DNA from: Allolobophora icterica
Lineage: Eukaryota; Annelida; Clitellata; Crassiclitellata; Lumbricidae
Assembly: GCA_963556255.1 (NCBI GenBank)
Contig: OY744605.1
Span: forward strand, 7,135,114-7,199,113
DNA: 64,000 bases
Direction: 5' to 3'
Shown piece after piece: positions 1-36,289 of this stretch. The notes under the pieces are model-generated. The model had not been told where the DNA came from. It was given only the letters and a program-made list of their open reading frames with translations, and did not search any database. The position numbers and the translations under genes are program-made. Every line of letters starts with the position of its first letter. The stretch's first letter is position 1.

Positions 1-900
1 ATGCCTTAAGCATTAGACACCGGCGCAATAGAAGTTTTTAATTACAATTACAATTACACTGGCCCGCGGTCATTCTCTGTACCTTGCGTTCGGGAGATTT
101 TGAAGTGTATTTTATTTGCAGAGCTATAAGCTGCTTAGGCCGAAATAATTATTTTAATTCTTAAAACTGAGGAATTCTTTGTCGTGTAGCCTAAGGAATC
201 TTTTGTAGCCTACTTTCGCTTTCAGATTTCGTCTTCTCTAGAATTTAAGCCTACAAACAAAAGGGAATCTATACCTACTTGACAAAAACGTGTCTTTCCC
301 GTGTTAGTCTGTAGCCTACGTGATCCTTCAGGACTATATCAACAATTTTATAGAACGGTAGCTTGCCTGTAAACGTTTTGTTTCCGAATATTCTCATATA
401 TCAGTTGCCTACAGGAAAAGCCGCTGTACATGAATATTACAGTCGAGGTCTGCCTGTTGATCTTTGAAAGGCCCATTCAGAATGAAAGCCATAGGCTTAA
501 CTTGACCCAGATACATGACAATGAATAACATCGACTTATAGGCCTATTCAGAATGAGGACCATAGGCCTAACAGTGTTAGCGGTTATAAAAACCATAGAT
601 GCATTTTATTGGCTTAGATGCAGACACGTTTATTGACTGTGTATAAGATACATATCTATTCTGATCTAATGATTTCTATAGCGCCGCTTCCATAGCGCCG
701 AAGACAGCAATCGATGGTCGAAATTGCAAACAAAACCATAATCCACTGGAAAATAAACCAGGTCGAAATCCATTTGTTCACAGAAACCAGAAGCCAGGAA
801 CGGTGGTAAACAAGCAAGTTGAAAGTAATGAGTCTTAAGTAGACCTGAATTACATAAAATAATTAACTGAACTGTGGTACGTTACCTGCTTATGTTTTTA
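1..900. repeat. Duplicate block A (left)
   Basis: 'cattagacaccg.cgcaatag', 'cagatttcgtcttctctaga' and many further words recur at 39676-40470 and 40770-40880. No gene seen. Confidence 0.85.
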
Positions 901-1039
901 AAAGCTTCCATGTTTAAAAACAGTTCAAAATGTACTTGTTACGTAATTTCGAGCATTAGCATTTGCGCTGACAGTAGACAATGTGTGTAAGGCATCCTAG
1001 AAGTAACTTAATTTTTTACTGACAATGCCATATAAAATG

Positions 1040-1740
1040 TCGAATTATGAGGGCGACTACTGGACTATCAACAGGAACCGAGTGTTCCTTTAGCGTATTC
1101 TTTCGTTGTCTTCGTGAATGTCTGCTATTTCTAATCTATCATTCCTCTCCAAATCCCTTGAGCGCCTGGTTACCATTAAGATCCTTCCTTACCCAGAATC
1201 ATCAGGTTTTCTCCCCTCATATCAATCTGGCTTTCGGACCAACAACTGAACTGAAACACTTCTTCTTTCTGTGTTATCTGACATTTTCTCAGCAATTGAC
1301 AAGTCCCAGGTTTCCTTGCTCGCTCTTTTTGATGTCTCATCAGCCTTTGACATGGTTGATCACAAAATCTTGCTTCAGCGCCTTGAGCGCTCCTACGGCT
1401 TCAAGGGTACTCCCCTCCTTTGGCTTCGATCTAATTTAACTGAGCGTACTCAGATGATCATTTCAGGAAACTCCAGATCAAAATGGGTTCCAATTTTTCT
1501 AGGTGTTCCACAGGGCTCGGTTCTTGGACCCCTTCTCTTTATTCTCTACACGGCTGGCATCACCTCACTCATTGCTCATCACTCCGCTAAGGGTCACCTC
1601 TTTGCTGATGACGTTCAAGCACCTCTTTGCTGATGACGTTCAAGCATACGTCCATGGTCCACCTTCGGCCCAGCTCACCTTAGCTGGTCGTATTCAGGCA
1701 CTATATCATAAGACAGCCTATGCATGTTGAAAAAGACTGA
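1040..1740 (+). pseudogene. LINE reverse transcriptase fragment
   Basis: LALFDVSSAFDMVDHKILLQ (motif A), VPQGSVLGPLLFILYTAG (motif B) and LFADDVQA (motif C) of a CR1/L2-like RT, in shifted frames. A 27-bp tandem duplication at about 1597-1650 doubles motif C. Confidence 0.85.
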
Positions 1741-1902
1741 ATTGCCTTAAGTTGTATTGACCCAGCGTTATGAAGGCGCCTCATCAATTAATGTAGAACC
1801 AAGATTAGCCTCTGATAAACTAGAAAGACCGATTGAGTTCTTGAATACTATTTTTTTTGTTTAAAAATAATGAGTTTTAATCAGAATCAACTCTTCAATA
1901 CA

Positions 1903-2876
1903 GCTAGTCCCCGGCGCCGCCGCCATCCACCGCCGCCGCCGCCGCCGCTAAGCCCTCAAGTCGAAACCAGTCGCTAAGCTATCGACTGCCAGCGACTTCG
2001 TTCACTTAATATTTTGCTTGATTTAATCGCGGTTTCCAAGTAAACAATGACAGAAGCTGATAACGTAATTAATTATACGCCCATGTTGTTGTCTGCAAAT
2101 AAATTATAGGCTACCTATGTAAAAACTGAAACTGAAATTTTCAAGTAACTGAGACGAAATGGAAATTATTTCAGAACTAAAAGTATACTAAAAAACTGAA
2201 ATTATTTCAGAACTGAAACTTGAACTGAAATATAAATTACGAACCAAAAACTGAATTAAAACTGAAACTGTAATTATGTTCAAAACTGAAATCACTGGCT
2301 TGGACTTAGTGGTATGCTTTAATCTTTTGATAAACACTCAAATGCGTTACAAATTCACATTAACATTAATTATCACAGCCATCGATCTGTCCTCTGTCAG
2401 CATGCCCACGTGGAAAGGAGCCCATGTTTGACCCATATTTCTATATTGGTTTCGTATAGAGTTCATATGAGTCCCATTCACTGGCGTAAACTTGTCCAAA
2501 ATATTGGGGGGTTATGGTCATTTATTCTACATTTGTTGCATTGAATGTACAATAAATCTCAATTATTGGGCTGCCCCACCCCCAGAGTCTACGCCTATGG
2601 TCCCATTTAATGCCCAAGGAATTTGACGGAAATGATGGCACGCTCAGTACAATATGCGGTAAAATGCATTATAATACTGATAGGTAATCAGGTTTATCCA
2701 ATAGATATAGGATACTTGATTACACGAGAAGTCGATAGCAAGTCGCTAAGTCAGTCGATAAGTCTAAGCGACTTAGTTAGTCGATAAGCATGCGACTTAG
2801 TCGACTGAGTCGCTAAGTCAGTCGCTAACTCATCAAGTCAGTCGGTAACTCCTTAGCGACTGACTCCGGGTACTAA
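1903..2876. mobile_element. Possible element with AGTCCCCGG-like ends and 'agtcgctaag' repeats
   Basis: Left end AGTCCCCGGCG and right end GACTCCGGGTACT are roughly inverse. 'agtcgctaagtcagtcgata' words repeat near 2735-2870. The middle (2115-2290) is a degenerate 'aactgaaa' repeat. The left part recurs at 41297-41719. Confidence 0.4.
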
Positions 2877-2879
2877 ATA

Positions 2880-3740
2880 CAGCGTCGTGAAGGTGCACGA
2901 AGACTTATAGAGCTCCTTCAGGAGAGGCTTAAGGATCAAAAGATCAGGGATAGTGAGTCGTCGGGTCATCGGAGGCTCAATCCTTGGTTGTAGAGGAAGA
3001 TACAGATTTCGAGGTCTTTAGCGAAAATGAAATATTTGAAGACATGGAACCGAAGACTATCTGTGGGTCCAAAACGAGCCCTGAAGCGTCGTTGACAACG
3101 GCAACCGTTCCCCACCCGGCTTCCACGGACGCCACTCCTGCTGTCATGGTATATTGATTTCCAGAAGTTAGCCAAGGACATATGGATGACGTAATTCGGC
3201 CTTCCCTAACACGGCGAAGTGAGCACCTTCGAGGCAAACCGCCAGTATTCTACGGAACTGACACTGACTCCCTCGTCCTACGAGGACCCACAGTTGCGTC
3301 TCGCTGTTATATCTAGATTGCGATTACGACAGAGCGTCTGATTTAAGGCGAGCGATCGATCGCTCTTCTTGGTCGCTCGCCTAGCAAAGGTACCGGCGAG
3401 CGATTTACCGCTCGCCTAGCCGAAGGTTCTCACCGTCGGTGACAGTCTGTCGTCGCTCGCTGAGTTTGAGTTAGACTCCAAGACGATAGACGAACCTGTA
3501 GGCTGTAGCTAGATCATTATTTTATTTACCTAATTGAGATTACTTCAATTTACTTACTTGTGGCAGTGGTGAATGCGTGCCGTAAACTGTCCTAGTTACT
3601 GCTGACTAATCACTCCAATTTCGTGCAATATGATTAGCCAAAATAACACTACCGACAACTCACATCATCCGTAACATCGTCAATTTCGGAAATTATTTTA
3701 AACAACAATGTCGGCGAAGATGAGCAAATCGAATAAAAAT
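2880..3740. other. No gene recognised
   Basis: Contains a palindromic 'gcgagcgatcgatcgctc' cluster near 3350-3450. Small frames show no domain. Confidence 0.5.
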
Positions 3741-3752
3741 GTACAGTTGAGC

Positions 3753-3991
3753 ACGTAACTGTCATGGAAATTAGCCGAATCGTTCGATGTCGATGTAGTA
3801 GAAATAGAAACCTGTCGTATTGTGAACAAAATTTACTGCAAGTTTTGCAGAAAGTACGCCGATAAAATTCGAATGGATTACCGGCTGAAAGGTCAAGCCA
3901 CAAATGAGTTTTCAACGTATATGCTGAAGGCCCAACCACGCGGTCGTTGTGAAATCAGTCGTCACACGTCATCTTACGTCAATGGTAGGTT
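3753..3991 (+). pseudogene. Orphan TTF/BED-like zinc-finger exon
   Basis: Open from just after a TAA at about 3756. It reads SWKLAESFDVDVVEIETCRI and then IYCKFCRKYADKI, FSTYMLKAQPRG and ISRHTSSYVNG, followed by a GTAGGT donor. The C-x2-C with a later H pattern resembles the zinc fingers at the front of hAT-type transposases and ZMYM-like domesticated proteins. No partner exon was found, so it may be a transposon relic or one exon of an unseen plus-strand gene. Confidence 0.4.
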
Positions 3992-4090
3992 TCTAGTAAA
4001 TGTTCATTCATTCATTCATTCTGAAAATGTATATACCGCCTCTTCTAGAGACCTAGTCATATAACAGAAATGAATTGAGATTGGCCTACT

Positions 4091-4374
4091 CAGTGGTGGC
4101 GATCTTGTTTGACAGGTGGGGGGGGACACTTTAGAAATGATCTGGTTAAAGAAAGAGTTTTGGCCTGAACTGGTCAAAAAAGAGTTCAAAAAATTTTTCT
4201 GCGCTCACGCGCGATAACATTCATTCTAACATTTTTTTGGGCGCTCACGCGCGATGAAATTTTCTGACCTCTTTTGGTGTTTCATCAATATTCGGGGAGC
4301 TAATGTATGGTGTGTCCCCCACTCTAAAAGGTGGGGGTCTTGTCCCCCTCGACCCCCCGGGATCGCCGCCAATG
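4091..4374. mobile_element. hAT-type MITE (284 bp)
   Basis: Ends CAGTGGTGGCGATC and GATCGCCGCCAATG; perfect 8-bp duplication GGCCTACT on both sides. Confidence 0.8.
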
Positions 4375-4539
4375 GGCCTACTAGATGATTATTATATGCA
4401 GCTATATGAACACGATATATAAAATATAGGCCTATTGTACACAAAAGCCCCCAAGGTCGACCGCGCATCGCTCGCCTACTCGACGCAGCGCGATCGATTT
4501 TCAACCCGCATACTATTTTCAAATCAGACGCACTGGATT

Positions 4540-4740
4540 ACGATGTCGATTAATTGAAGTCTAAACCCAAGGAAATGCATTAGAATCTTCAGTAGTATTG
4601 TTCGCCCTGTATAGACTACCTGTATTGTTCGCCCTGTATAGACTACCTGTGTTAACAACGATTTTAAACCTCCCTGTCACACTGGCTCTCTTTACCAGCA
4701 AAGCCGTGAGCGGTACTTTATAATACGCCACCTTGTACTG
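4540..4740. repeat. Third partial copy of the TRIM gene 5' flank
   Basis: 'ttagaatcttcagtagtatt', 'gttcgccctgtat' and 'cctccctgtcacact' match 36483-36575. A 28-bp piece is tandemly doubled (4598-4650). No TRIM exon follows on the minus strand. Confidence 0.6.
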
Positions 4741-5255
4741 ACAATGGCATGCGATTATTCTCCGTATCTTGCGTGGGACTAAGCAACCTCCTTGGACACT
4801 TGGTTACGCCTCACTTGAAAAAAACTAACCTAATCGTGAGCATAAACCCAACTCTAAGTCCAGGTTCCGGAAGCTATTATTCCAAAAGTTTAACGATATC
4901 TTATGGTTTAATGATATCTTGACGTCTTTAAGAAATTAGTTGTAGGCCTATAGGCGCTTGCCTTCGAGTGGCGCTTTAGAAGTTTGGAGATTACGATTAC
5001 GATTATCACTTATTTTCTTGATTGGAGATCATTCGTTCCAGTTGTCATTGGTTTGCATGCGTAGCCTATACTTCAGAGGATTCTGGGCTCATGGTCGTGT
5101 TAGGAGGTGAGTCACCGAATAATCGCAGTTGACGTTTATATAGTTTAGATTGAAAGCGTTGAAAAGGTGTCTATCATGTTCGTTATGTAATATATATTTT
5201 AGCGACATCTTATGGCCGCCAGAGATATCAAGGTTGTTATGATAATAATCTTCTT

Positions 5256-5986
5256 CAGGGGCGCCCGCAGGCTTAAAAAAATTGGACGCACAACAAAAAA
5301 TTCAATTTAGATGACATCTAAATGCTTTAACATGCCGTATTGCCGTTTAAAACAATACTGGGTAATCCTCCAGTTTAGGTGCTTTAATTATATGTACTCT
5401 TATAGTGGATAGTTATCAGCAATTGTGATGACTGATGAAAATATAATTCAAACTAGAAGTTGGATGATTGATGAAAATGTTATTGAAACTAGAAGCTAGA
5501 TAAATGATGAAAATATTACACATTAAAACGGAAACTAGAAGTTGGAATTGCGATGAAACTAGGCTATATCGTTTAGCGCCGATATCATTGCCGTGGTTGA
5601 GCGATGAAAACATTTCATAGTAAAACTTAAACTAGAAGCTGGATTAGCGATGAAAACATACCTCAAACTAGAAGCTGGATTCTCGATGAAAACATAGCTC
5701 AAACTAGAAGCTGGAAGATCGATGAAAATATTGACCAAAGAATAATACAAAGGATTCCAATGAAAAATAATTAAAGCACCTAAACTGGAGGATTACCCAA
5801 TACTGTTTTCTGTGCGCATTTATTTGCGTTCTTGATTAAAAATAATGTAAGAATGTTCTGTTTTGCATATTATGTAGGTGATTCAATTGCTTTCAAAAAT
5901 ATCGATGCGAAGCCTATTCCTTGTGTGGATTTGATTTGGTGGGTGGACGCACGTGCGTCCAGTGCGTCACGCTGCGGGCGCCTCTG
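5256..5986. mobile_element. hAT-type MITE with internal tandem and inverted repeats
   Basis: Ends CAGGGGCGCCCGCAG and CTGCGGGCGCCTCTG. Flanks ATCTTCTT/ATCTTATT (7 of 8). Inside, a 40-bp inverted repeat (about 5349-5390 and 5766-5807) brackets about seven copies of a 33-36-bp unit containing 'aaactagaagctgga' and 'gatgaaaac'. Confidence 0.75.
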
Positions 5987-6760
5987 ATCTTATTAATTCA
6001 AACTGACAAGTACACAGTAAGATTACATTGAAACATGACAGTACAATCAAGATCTTAATTAAACACACGTTTTGGCAGCCATGCAAGGCGCCACCCTATA
6101 GAGGGGAGTTACGGGTATCAAACCGCGATCTAATGCTCTCCTGGCCATGAGTGTTACCATTCATCTATCCCCTCCATATATTTTATTTAATACAAACGTC
6201 AACCGTTTTTTATATTTGTTTTTGCTTGTTATTTCGTTATGTGATTTATTCCAGAGTTCATCGATACCTTATGGCATCAAAAGGCGTTGACGACTTTAAA
6301 GTTTATTTTATTTCAGTTCATTTTTATATTTTTCCTCGGTAGCGTAATGGTAATATTTAAACACCTCATTTAAAGAATTTTCTTTCCTATAAATAAGCAT
6401 AATATTAGAAAGGATTTGCTTGCTTCTTGTTAAAGATTTAACGACATTATTTTCGTGTCTGCTTTGACCACTGAGGTCTATAAAAGTATATCAGATCATT
6501 CGTTCCATGTCTTCATTGGTTTGCATGCGTATATTTAACAGGATTCTGGTTCCAAAGTGTTAGTAGAGATAAAATCAGTCGAAAGAAATTCTGTTATCCT
6601 TCAGGTAGCTAAGACGTCGACGTCTCTTTGATCTTCCTTATTTCAATTCAGTTTCTTTCCATTTAAAAGTAAAGCATACAAGTCTATAACTTGACCGTTA
6701 ACTTGTTTGTTCCAGAAACAGTATGTGGATAAGATACGCTCAGTGTGTGTTAGGTTTAAA

Positions 6761-6848
6761 TCCCGCGATAGCTCAGTTGGTAGAGCGGAGGACTGTAGTG
6801 GCAAACTTAGAGATCCTTACGTCGGTGGTTCAAATCCTCCTCGCGGGA
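6761..6848 (+). tRNA. tRNA-Tyr (GTA) with 14-nt intron
   Basis: A seven-base acceptor stem (TCCCGCG with CGCGGGA), D-arm TAGCTCAGTTGGTAGAGC, anticodon GTA at 6795-6797, and a 14-nt intron 6799-6812 in the canonical place one base 3' of the anticodon, as in animal tRNA-Tyr. The T-arm has GGTGG/CCTCC around TTCAAAT with one T-T mismatch, so it may be slightly degenerate. A TTTTT run at about 6855 can end Pol III transcription. Confidence 0.9.
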
Positions 6849-7049
6849 ACAACATTTTTCCTCAATGCAAATCGGTCGAGAATTGGCTCTCCATCATGCT
6901 TATTAGTCTATTATTGCACTTCCTCGTTTATTCTATTGTTTAAGTACAAAAACCTTTATAAATTAAAAAATCTGTCAGTGAAGAACAAAGAAGAAATATC
7001 ACGTCTGTTTCTACTTGCCATAGGAATTTAAACTTGCTTACCCTCCGTT

Positions 7050-7960
7050 GTTTCAGTCTTCATATTTCTCTGATTTATCGGATTTCAACGTGACTTTGCA
7101 CTGAATTATTCCTTTGGCTTTGGTTGCATCTGAAGAGACCATCGATTAAAGCCTTTTGCGTCATGATAAGGGCGACATAGAAGTCATTAGATTAAATATC
7201 TTGTCTGACGTCAAGAAACCGATGTATACACTTTGTCAATGGTAATGTTAATTTTAATTTCACATTTCCCTAAGCTAACCTAGTCTGATGACTTCTATAG
7301 CGACGTCACCTTAGTGTACAAGACATCAATTGATGGTTGGTTGGAAAAAGTATGTTTTTAGCCAATACCGGACTGGACTGACACAAGAGAATGAGAAGAA
7401 CGAAAGAGTGGAGGGTAAGCATCTACGTCCAGCAACAGAACCAGCCCGTTCCAAAAGAAAGGTAGGGGAGGGTTAAATTTGAATAAGAAAAGCCTTAGAT
7501 GTAACACCAGTGCTTGCCTTTAACTCACTCCCGAGCAAGCTTATAAGTTAATTAGTAATGACAAGACTGATCCTATGAAGGCAGCATCCGTAATAAACGT
7601 GCCCTTGTGTTTTCTACATAAATAGATATTTATAACAATGCGCAAAAATTAGAGGTTATGCTCCTACTAATACCCACTTTGGTGGCTATTATGGGCCCTA
7701 GTCTGTTGTGCTTTCAGACTTTCCACTTTAACTTTCACGGTTTACTTTTTATTATCTCAATCTGTTAAGAAAAAGATTAACTAAACAATGGAAATAACAG
7801 TGTAACGTCTTTAATTAAAAGTTACTGAAATGAAATTATTAGTCTGCACGCTGAATTATGACGTAACCGTAAAAATTGATGACGCAGAACAAAGCATGAC
7901 GTCACAGTATAAACTGCTGAATATAAAAAGCAACGCAGTTAATGTTTAGCCATCAGTTGC
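7050..7960. repeat. Duplicate block C (left)
   Basis: 'tctctgatttatcggatttc' to 'catgacgtcacagt' recurs at 49585-50330 with small indels. No gene seen. Confidence 0.85.
7850..7960 (+). promoter_or_regulatory. CRE plus TATA-like block, conserved in both duplicates
   Basis: 'attatgacgtaaccg', 'gatgacgcag' and 'catgacgtcacagt' (full CRE TGACGTCA), then 'gaatataaaaagc' (TATA-like). The matching block at 50220-50305 keeps both. No downstream ORF of size, so the controlled transcript is unknown. Confidence 0.35.
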
Positions 7961-8236
7961 CAATGAAACTCGCCAACGATTCAAGAGATCGAATGAAATG
8001 ACCAGGAGATCGAGAATGGTTCATCCTCTGGTCTGTAATTATTGAACTTACAATGAAGGACTGTATAATAGGCCTATATCATTATTATCATTAATTTATT
8101 ATATCATCAGCAAAACACTGCCATGATGTCTGATGTTTATGATAAAGCAGATTACTCGATGTAATGTAATTAATTTTATCAACCGAGGTCGACATAGCAA
8201 AACTGACTATCAATATAGTCACTACACTATCATACA

Positions 8237-10570
8237 CAGTGGCGTCACTAGGGTTGGTGTCACCCGGTGCGGTCAATCATGGTGTCACCCCCATGGACCT
8301 CCTCCCTTATTACCTTACCAGACCATGCAGCATCCTTAGTAATTTTTGTGTACCAATGTTACTCGTAAATATAATTCCTGTATATCACTAAATGTAATGG
8401 TAATTCATTCATTCATTTGGAGATTTATATAGCGCCCCTTCAAGGTAACTACTCAGAGGCGCTCCCGAAACCAGCACGTTCATATAAGACAGTTTTCAGA
8501 TTTGCAAGAAATAGGCCAGGGGTGGCCCCAGGGCACATGCGGAGCTCTAAGGGAAGTCTATTCCAGACTGCCGGGCCCACCACTGAAAAAGCTCGACTTT
8601 GCATAGTCGTGGAACGAGCAAATGGAACTAAAAGTACCCCTTTTCCCGATGAGCGGAGGGAACGTCGGCCTTGGACACCTGAAACTGTGCAGCAAAGCTC
8701 ACGAAGGTAAGCAGGGGCAGGGCCCTGACAACATCGCCGTACTAAGGCAGCGATCCTATATTCTATGCGTAAGCGCATAGGAAGCCAGTGAAGGACCTCC
8801 AGCATATATTTAGAGACTTGGCCATGTTTAGGAATATGCCCAATGAGACGGGCTGCAGAGCGCAGAACTCGCTGTAGACACACGATGCGACTAGATGGAA
8901 GACCAAAATAAAGCGTTGAGCAGTAATCAAGGCGGGCTGTGACAAAGGAGTGAACCAGTGTATACCAGTGGCACTGGGCGTTAGGGAACGAGTAACAGTG
9001 CGAAGCTGGCGCAGTTGGTAGTAGCAGTCCCTACTAAGACGGTGTATTTGTGGAGCAAAAGTAAGCTCCTGATCGAGCCAGACACCAAGATCACGGACAA
9101 GAGTTGAGAAGGTATAGTTGGGGAATTCAATTGCAAGAGCAGTGAGGTATTATTAGTGACATAGCCTAAACAACTAGCAGAATTAAAATTACAAATTCAT
9201 ATTTTTTATTTTATTCATTGCCATCAGATCAGCATGCAGTTACATCATTAAAAATCAAATTAGCAAAAATGAATTAATGTTGGAACCATGGAGGGTAATG
9301 AAGGTGCCTGCAGCTTTTATAGGCCTCATCTCTATTTTCGCAGAACTGTTTGTCCGTCGTACGATAAACGCTGTGGAATGTATGGAATGTCACTGGTGCT
9401 GCCTAAGGCCTGCATCGGACGAAGGCCGATCAGAGGCCGTTCGCAGACCTCCCTACTGATGCTGCCTACGGGCACACGGGCGCTGCTAACCATGCCTGAG
9501 AGGCTGAATTATAAAAGCGAGCATAGTCCCAAGGCAAACCTTCGAACACGACGTCGTGGAGCTTTTTTCACCGAACCTTATTTTCACCTGGCCAGCTCTA
9601 TGTAGCATTGTCGCGTTCACGAAACACAGACAACATCAAAGTACTCATCAAGAAAACCGATCGTCAGGGTCATTTGGTAAATGATGCTCGATTTTCACTA
9701 GCAGTGTCACACTCGTAATCAAGCATTCCAATAAACAAGTTCTTTTCTCCTCCTATCAATCCATTTTTCTTTTTCAACCCATCATCTCACGGGCAAATAC
9801 TCTAGGTATAAAATAATGTTCAAAGAATACAAATTTTATATGAGGCTAGCAATTAAAAATATAAATTTATGGAAAAAATACTCATAAATGAAATAATTAA
9901 AAAAACACAGGAGCAACTATGCAAGCATTTCAACACTTAGTGAACATCTCCCCTAAATTGGAACTTTCCTTTCCTGGCTTTCAAAGCTGCGAACTTGTCT
10001 ATCAATTCATCGAAATCAATGCTTTTCGCCAACTCACTTTCAATTGATAACTTTTTTATTTTTATCCTTGTTCTTCTTTAATTAATAGCCTACTTCATTA
10101 TCAAAAACGTTATTGGTATAGGTTTAAAAATATCAATTACCATAACATTGCAGCTAAATTACCAGAACATTGGACGAGATCAGCGATTATAAAACACCAC
10201 ACGAAAACGATGAAAAAATAGCGCATGCTTGTTGCACGTGCTGAAGAAAGTTACGAAACAGCGTGACTTGAAGCGTTTTGTAATTGGGTAATAATGACAG
10301 CACTGACCGGAGCGCATTAGAAGGTTCAGAAAAGTAAATTAGCATAGAGTTTCAGATGTAGGTAAATTGATACTGATACAGTACATGTAAGCTGGGCTTA
10401 CGAAAGATTGTTCGTTGTTATCTGTTTTTGTTAGTTTAAAAATAATAAATTTCTGCAGAAACTCTTTAAACAAATTTTTAGACAGTCATTTTGTCATTAG
10501 GGTGTCACCCCCTCTGAGGGTGTCACCCGGTGCGGCCCGCACCCCCCGCACCCCCCTCGGGACGCCACTG
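8237..10570. mobile_element. hAT-type element, copy A
   Basis: Left end CAGTGGCGTCACTAGG, right end GACGCCACTG, with exact 8-bp target duplications ATCATACA at 8229-8236 and 10571-10578. No transposase frame survives. A LINE fragment is inserted at about 8415-9120. Shares its interior with copy B (20657-24683). Confidence 0.85.
8415..9125 (-). pseudogene. LINE 3' end (CR1/L2-like)
   Basis: Reads VLRSAARLIGHIPKHGQVSK, VLHWLPMRLRIEYRI and AFSVVGPAVWNRLPLELR, and ends in the 'tatagcgccccttcaagg' tail with attc repeats. Inserted in hAT copy A. Confidence 0.85.
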
Positions 10571-10594
10571 ATCATACATTTGACTTCTTTCTTC

Positions 10595-11700
10595 TTCTTT
10601 ATGTTCTCTGCCCATTGGCAGGTTCGTATGACCAATGACGCCATCGTTCTCTGTCTTGTGCTCTTCTCTTCAGTCCACTGTATCCTTCTTCTTTTGTCAT
10701 CATCCAGTCTAGCAGCATTGCCCTCGGTCTTCCTCGCGTCTTTCTCCCCTCCATCCTTCCCTCCATGATGTCTCTTAGCAGTGTCTCACTCCTTAGGATG
10801 TGCCCGATCCATTTCCTTTGTCGTCCGCGTATAGTACTTATGAGTGATCTTTGTTCTTCTACCATTTGCAGGATTTCCTCGTTCGTCCTCCGTTCCACCC
10901 AGCTCACTCTCTCCATTCTGCGCCACACCCACATCTCGAAGGCCTCCAATCTTTTTATGTCGTCCTTCCTCATTGTCCATGTCTCGGAGCCGTACAGCAC
11001 CACACTCCACACCAGTGTCTTCACCATTCTCTTCTTTAGATTCTTGCTTAAGGTTCCTCTCATCAGCTCTCCTCTTTTGTAAAATGCATCTTTTCCCATG
11101 GATATTCTTCTTTTTATTTCCTCGTGGCATCTTGCATCGTCTGTGATCACACTTCCTAGATAGCAAAACTTCTCCACCTGTTCTATTTCTTGTCCGTTTA
11201 GTGTGATCTTTATTGTTTGTGGTATTATACCGCTTCTCTTGTTTATCTTCATTACCTTTGTCTTCTTTACGTTTATTTTCATTTCATATTCCAGTGATAC
11301 CGTATTTAGACGATCCATCATCCTTTGTAAGCCCTCCTGGCTAGTTGCCAGCATCGCCTGGTCATCTGCAAATCTCAATGCCTTCACCCTTCTTCCTCCT
11401 ACCTTTATCCCCTCCTCCATATCGTCTAGCGTTTCTCTTATGATCTCTTCTATATAGATGTTGAATAGGATTGGTGACAGTGGGCATCCTTGTCTTACCC
11501 CTCTTCCTATTTTTCCTGGTTCTGAGTACTCTCCATCAACTCTTATTTTCACTCTTTGTCCCATGTATAGATTACCTATCAATCTTCTTTCTCTCCAATC
11601 CACCCCTTTTCTTCTCAGTATTCCCATTAGCTTTCTCCAGTCTACTCTGTCGAAAGCTTTTTCATAGTCGACGAAGCAGATATATATGTCTTGGTCATGT
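10595..11700 (-). pseudogene. LINE reverse transcriptase, intact C-terminal half
   Basis: About 365 codons open: [13 protein letters not shown] (A), [16 protein letters not shown] (B), [10 protein letters not shown] (C), [12 protein letters not shown], and [13 protein letters not shown] near the end. A different clade from the CR1/L2-like copies (craniofacial-development-2-like, RTE/I-type family). The 5' half is missing. It begins immediately beside hAT copy A. Confidence 0.88.
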
Positions 11701-11719
11701 TGGATGCTTCTTTCTGCTA

Positions 11720-12379
11720 TTATCCTATTTTATGCTATTTGACTTCTATTGCGCTCAAATTCTGCAGTTACCTTACGGTTTCTAGCATTCACATCACTAT
11801 CCTTTCTGCAATGACTTTGAGCTGATATTTATAAATTGTACGCGCCTACTCAAGTGATGTGATGCTTAGAAGCCTCATCTAGCCATAGTGTTAATTTACC
11901 GATCACTGAAGAATGAGGACTGAGTAATCATCAATCCAAATACTAACGCCGCCTTCCACGAATTGTCCCATCCAGATTGCCAACTGATACTTAAACTAAT
12001 CAAAGAATCTGCTCTGATATAACGCTGGCCGTAATCGGGTCTCTTTGACTCGGTTTCTCAGTGGTGCTGATAATAGTCAGAGATTTACCCTACATTGAAT
12101 ATTACCCTGCTCGATGTTACGTATAACTTCGCTTTTCCGTCCAGGGTCGTTGCAACAACACCATGTATCTATAGACATAGTTCCAGCTTGTTTCTTCGCT
12201 AAACCTCTACCAATCAAATCATATGAAACTTTTTCAATTTCTTACAAATCATAGAAAATGGACGTTAGCAAAGAAAGTAATACTTTAACCAATTAAAAAA
12301 TAGATAAAAGACAACATGAAAATAACCAACATAGACCTACACAAAACACGTTTTTCATTATTCGACCCATTTTAAACTT
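11720..12379. other. 3' flank of gene 1, nothing recognised
   Basis: Downstream of the gene 1 stop. I did not find an AATAAA close to the stop on the minus strand. Confidence 0.4.

Positions 12380-36289
<23,910 letters not shown>

Noticed and set aside
8133..8339. Small plus-strand frame crossing the hAT left end
   Set aside because: Runs across a transposon border and has no similarity to any family I know.
10765..11785. Plus-strand frames of 60-117 codons
   Set aside because: Antisense shadows of the LINE reverse transcriptase on the minus strand.
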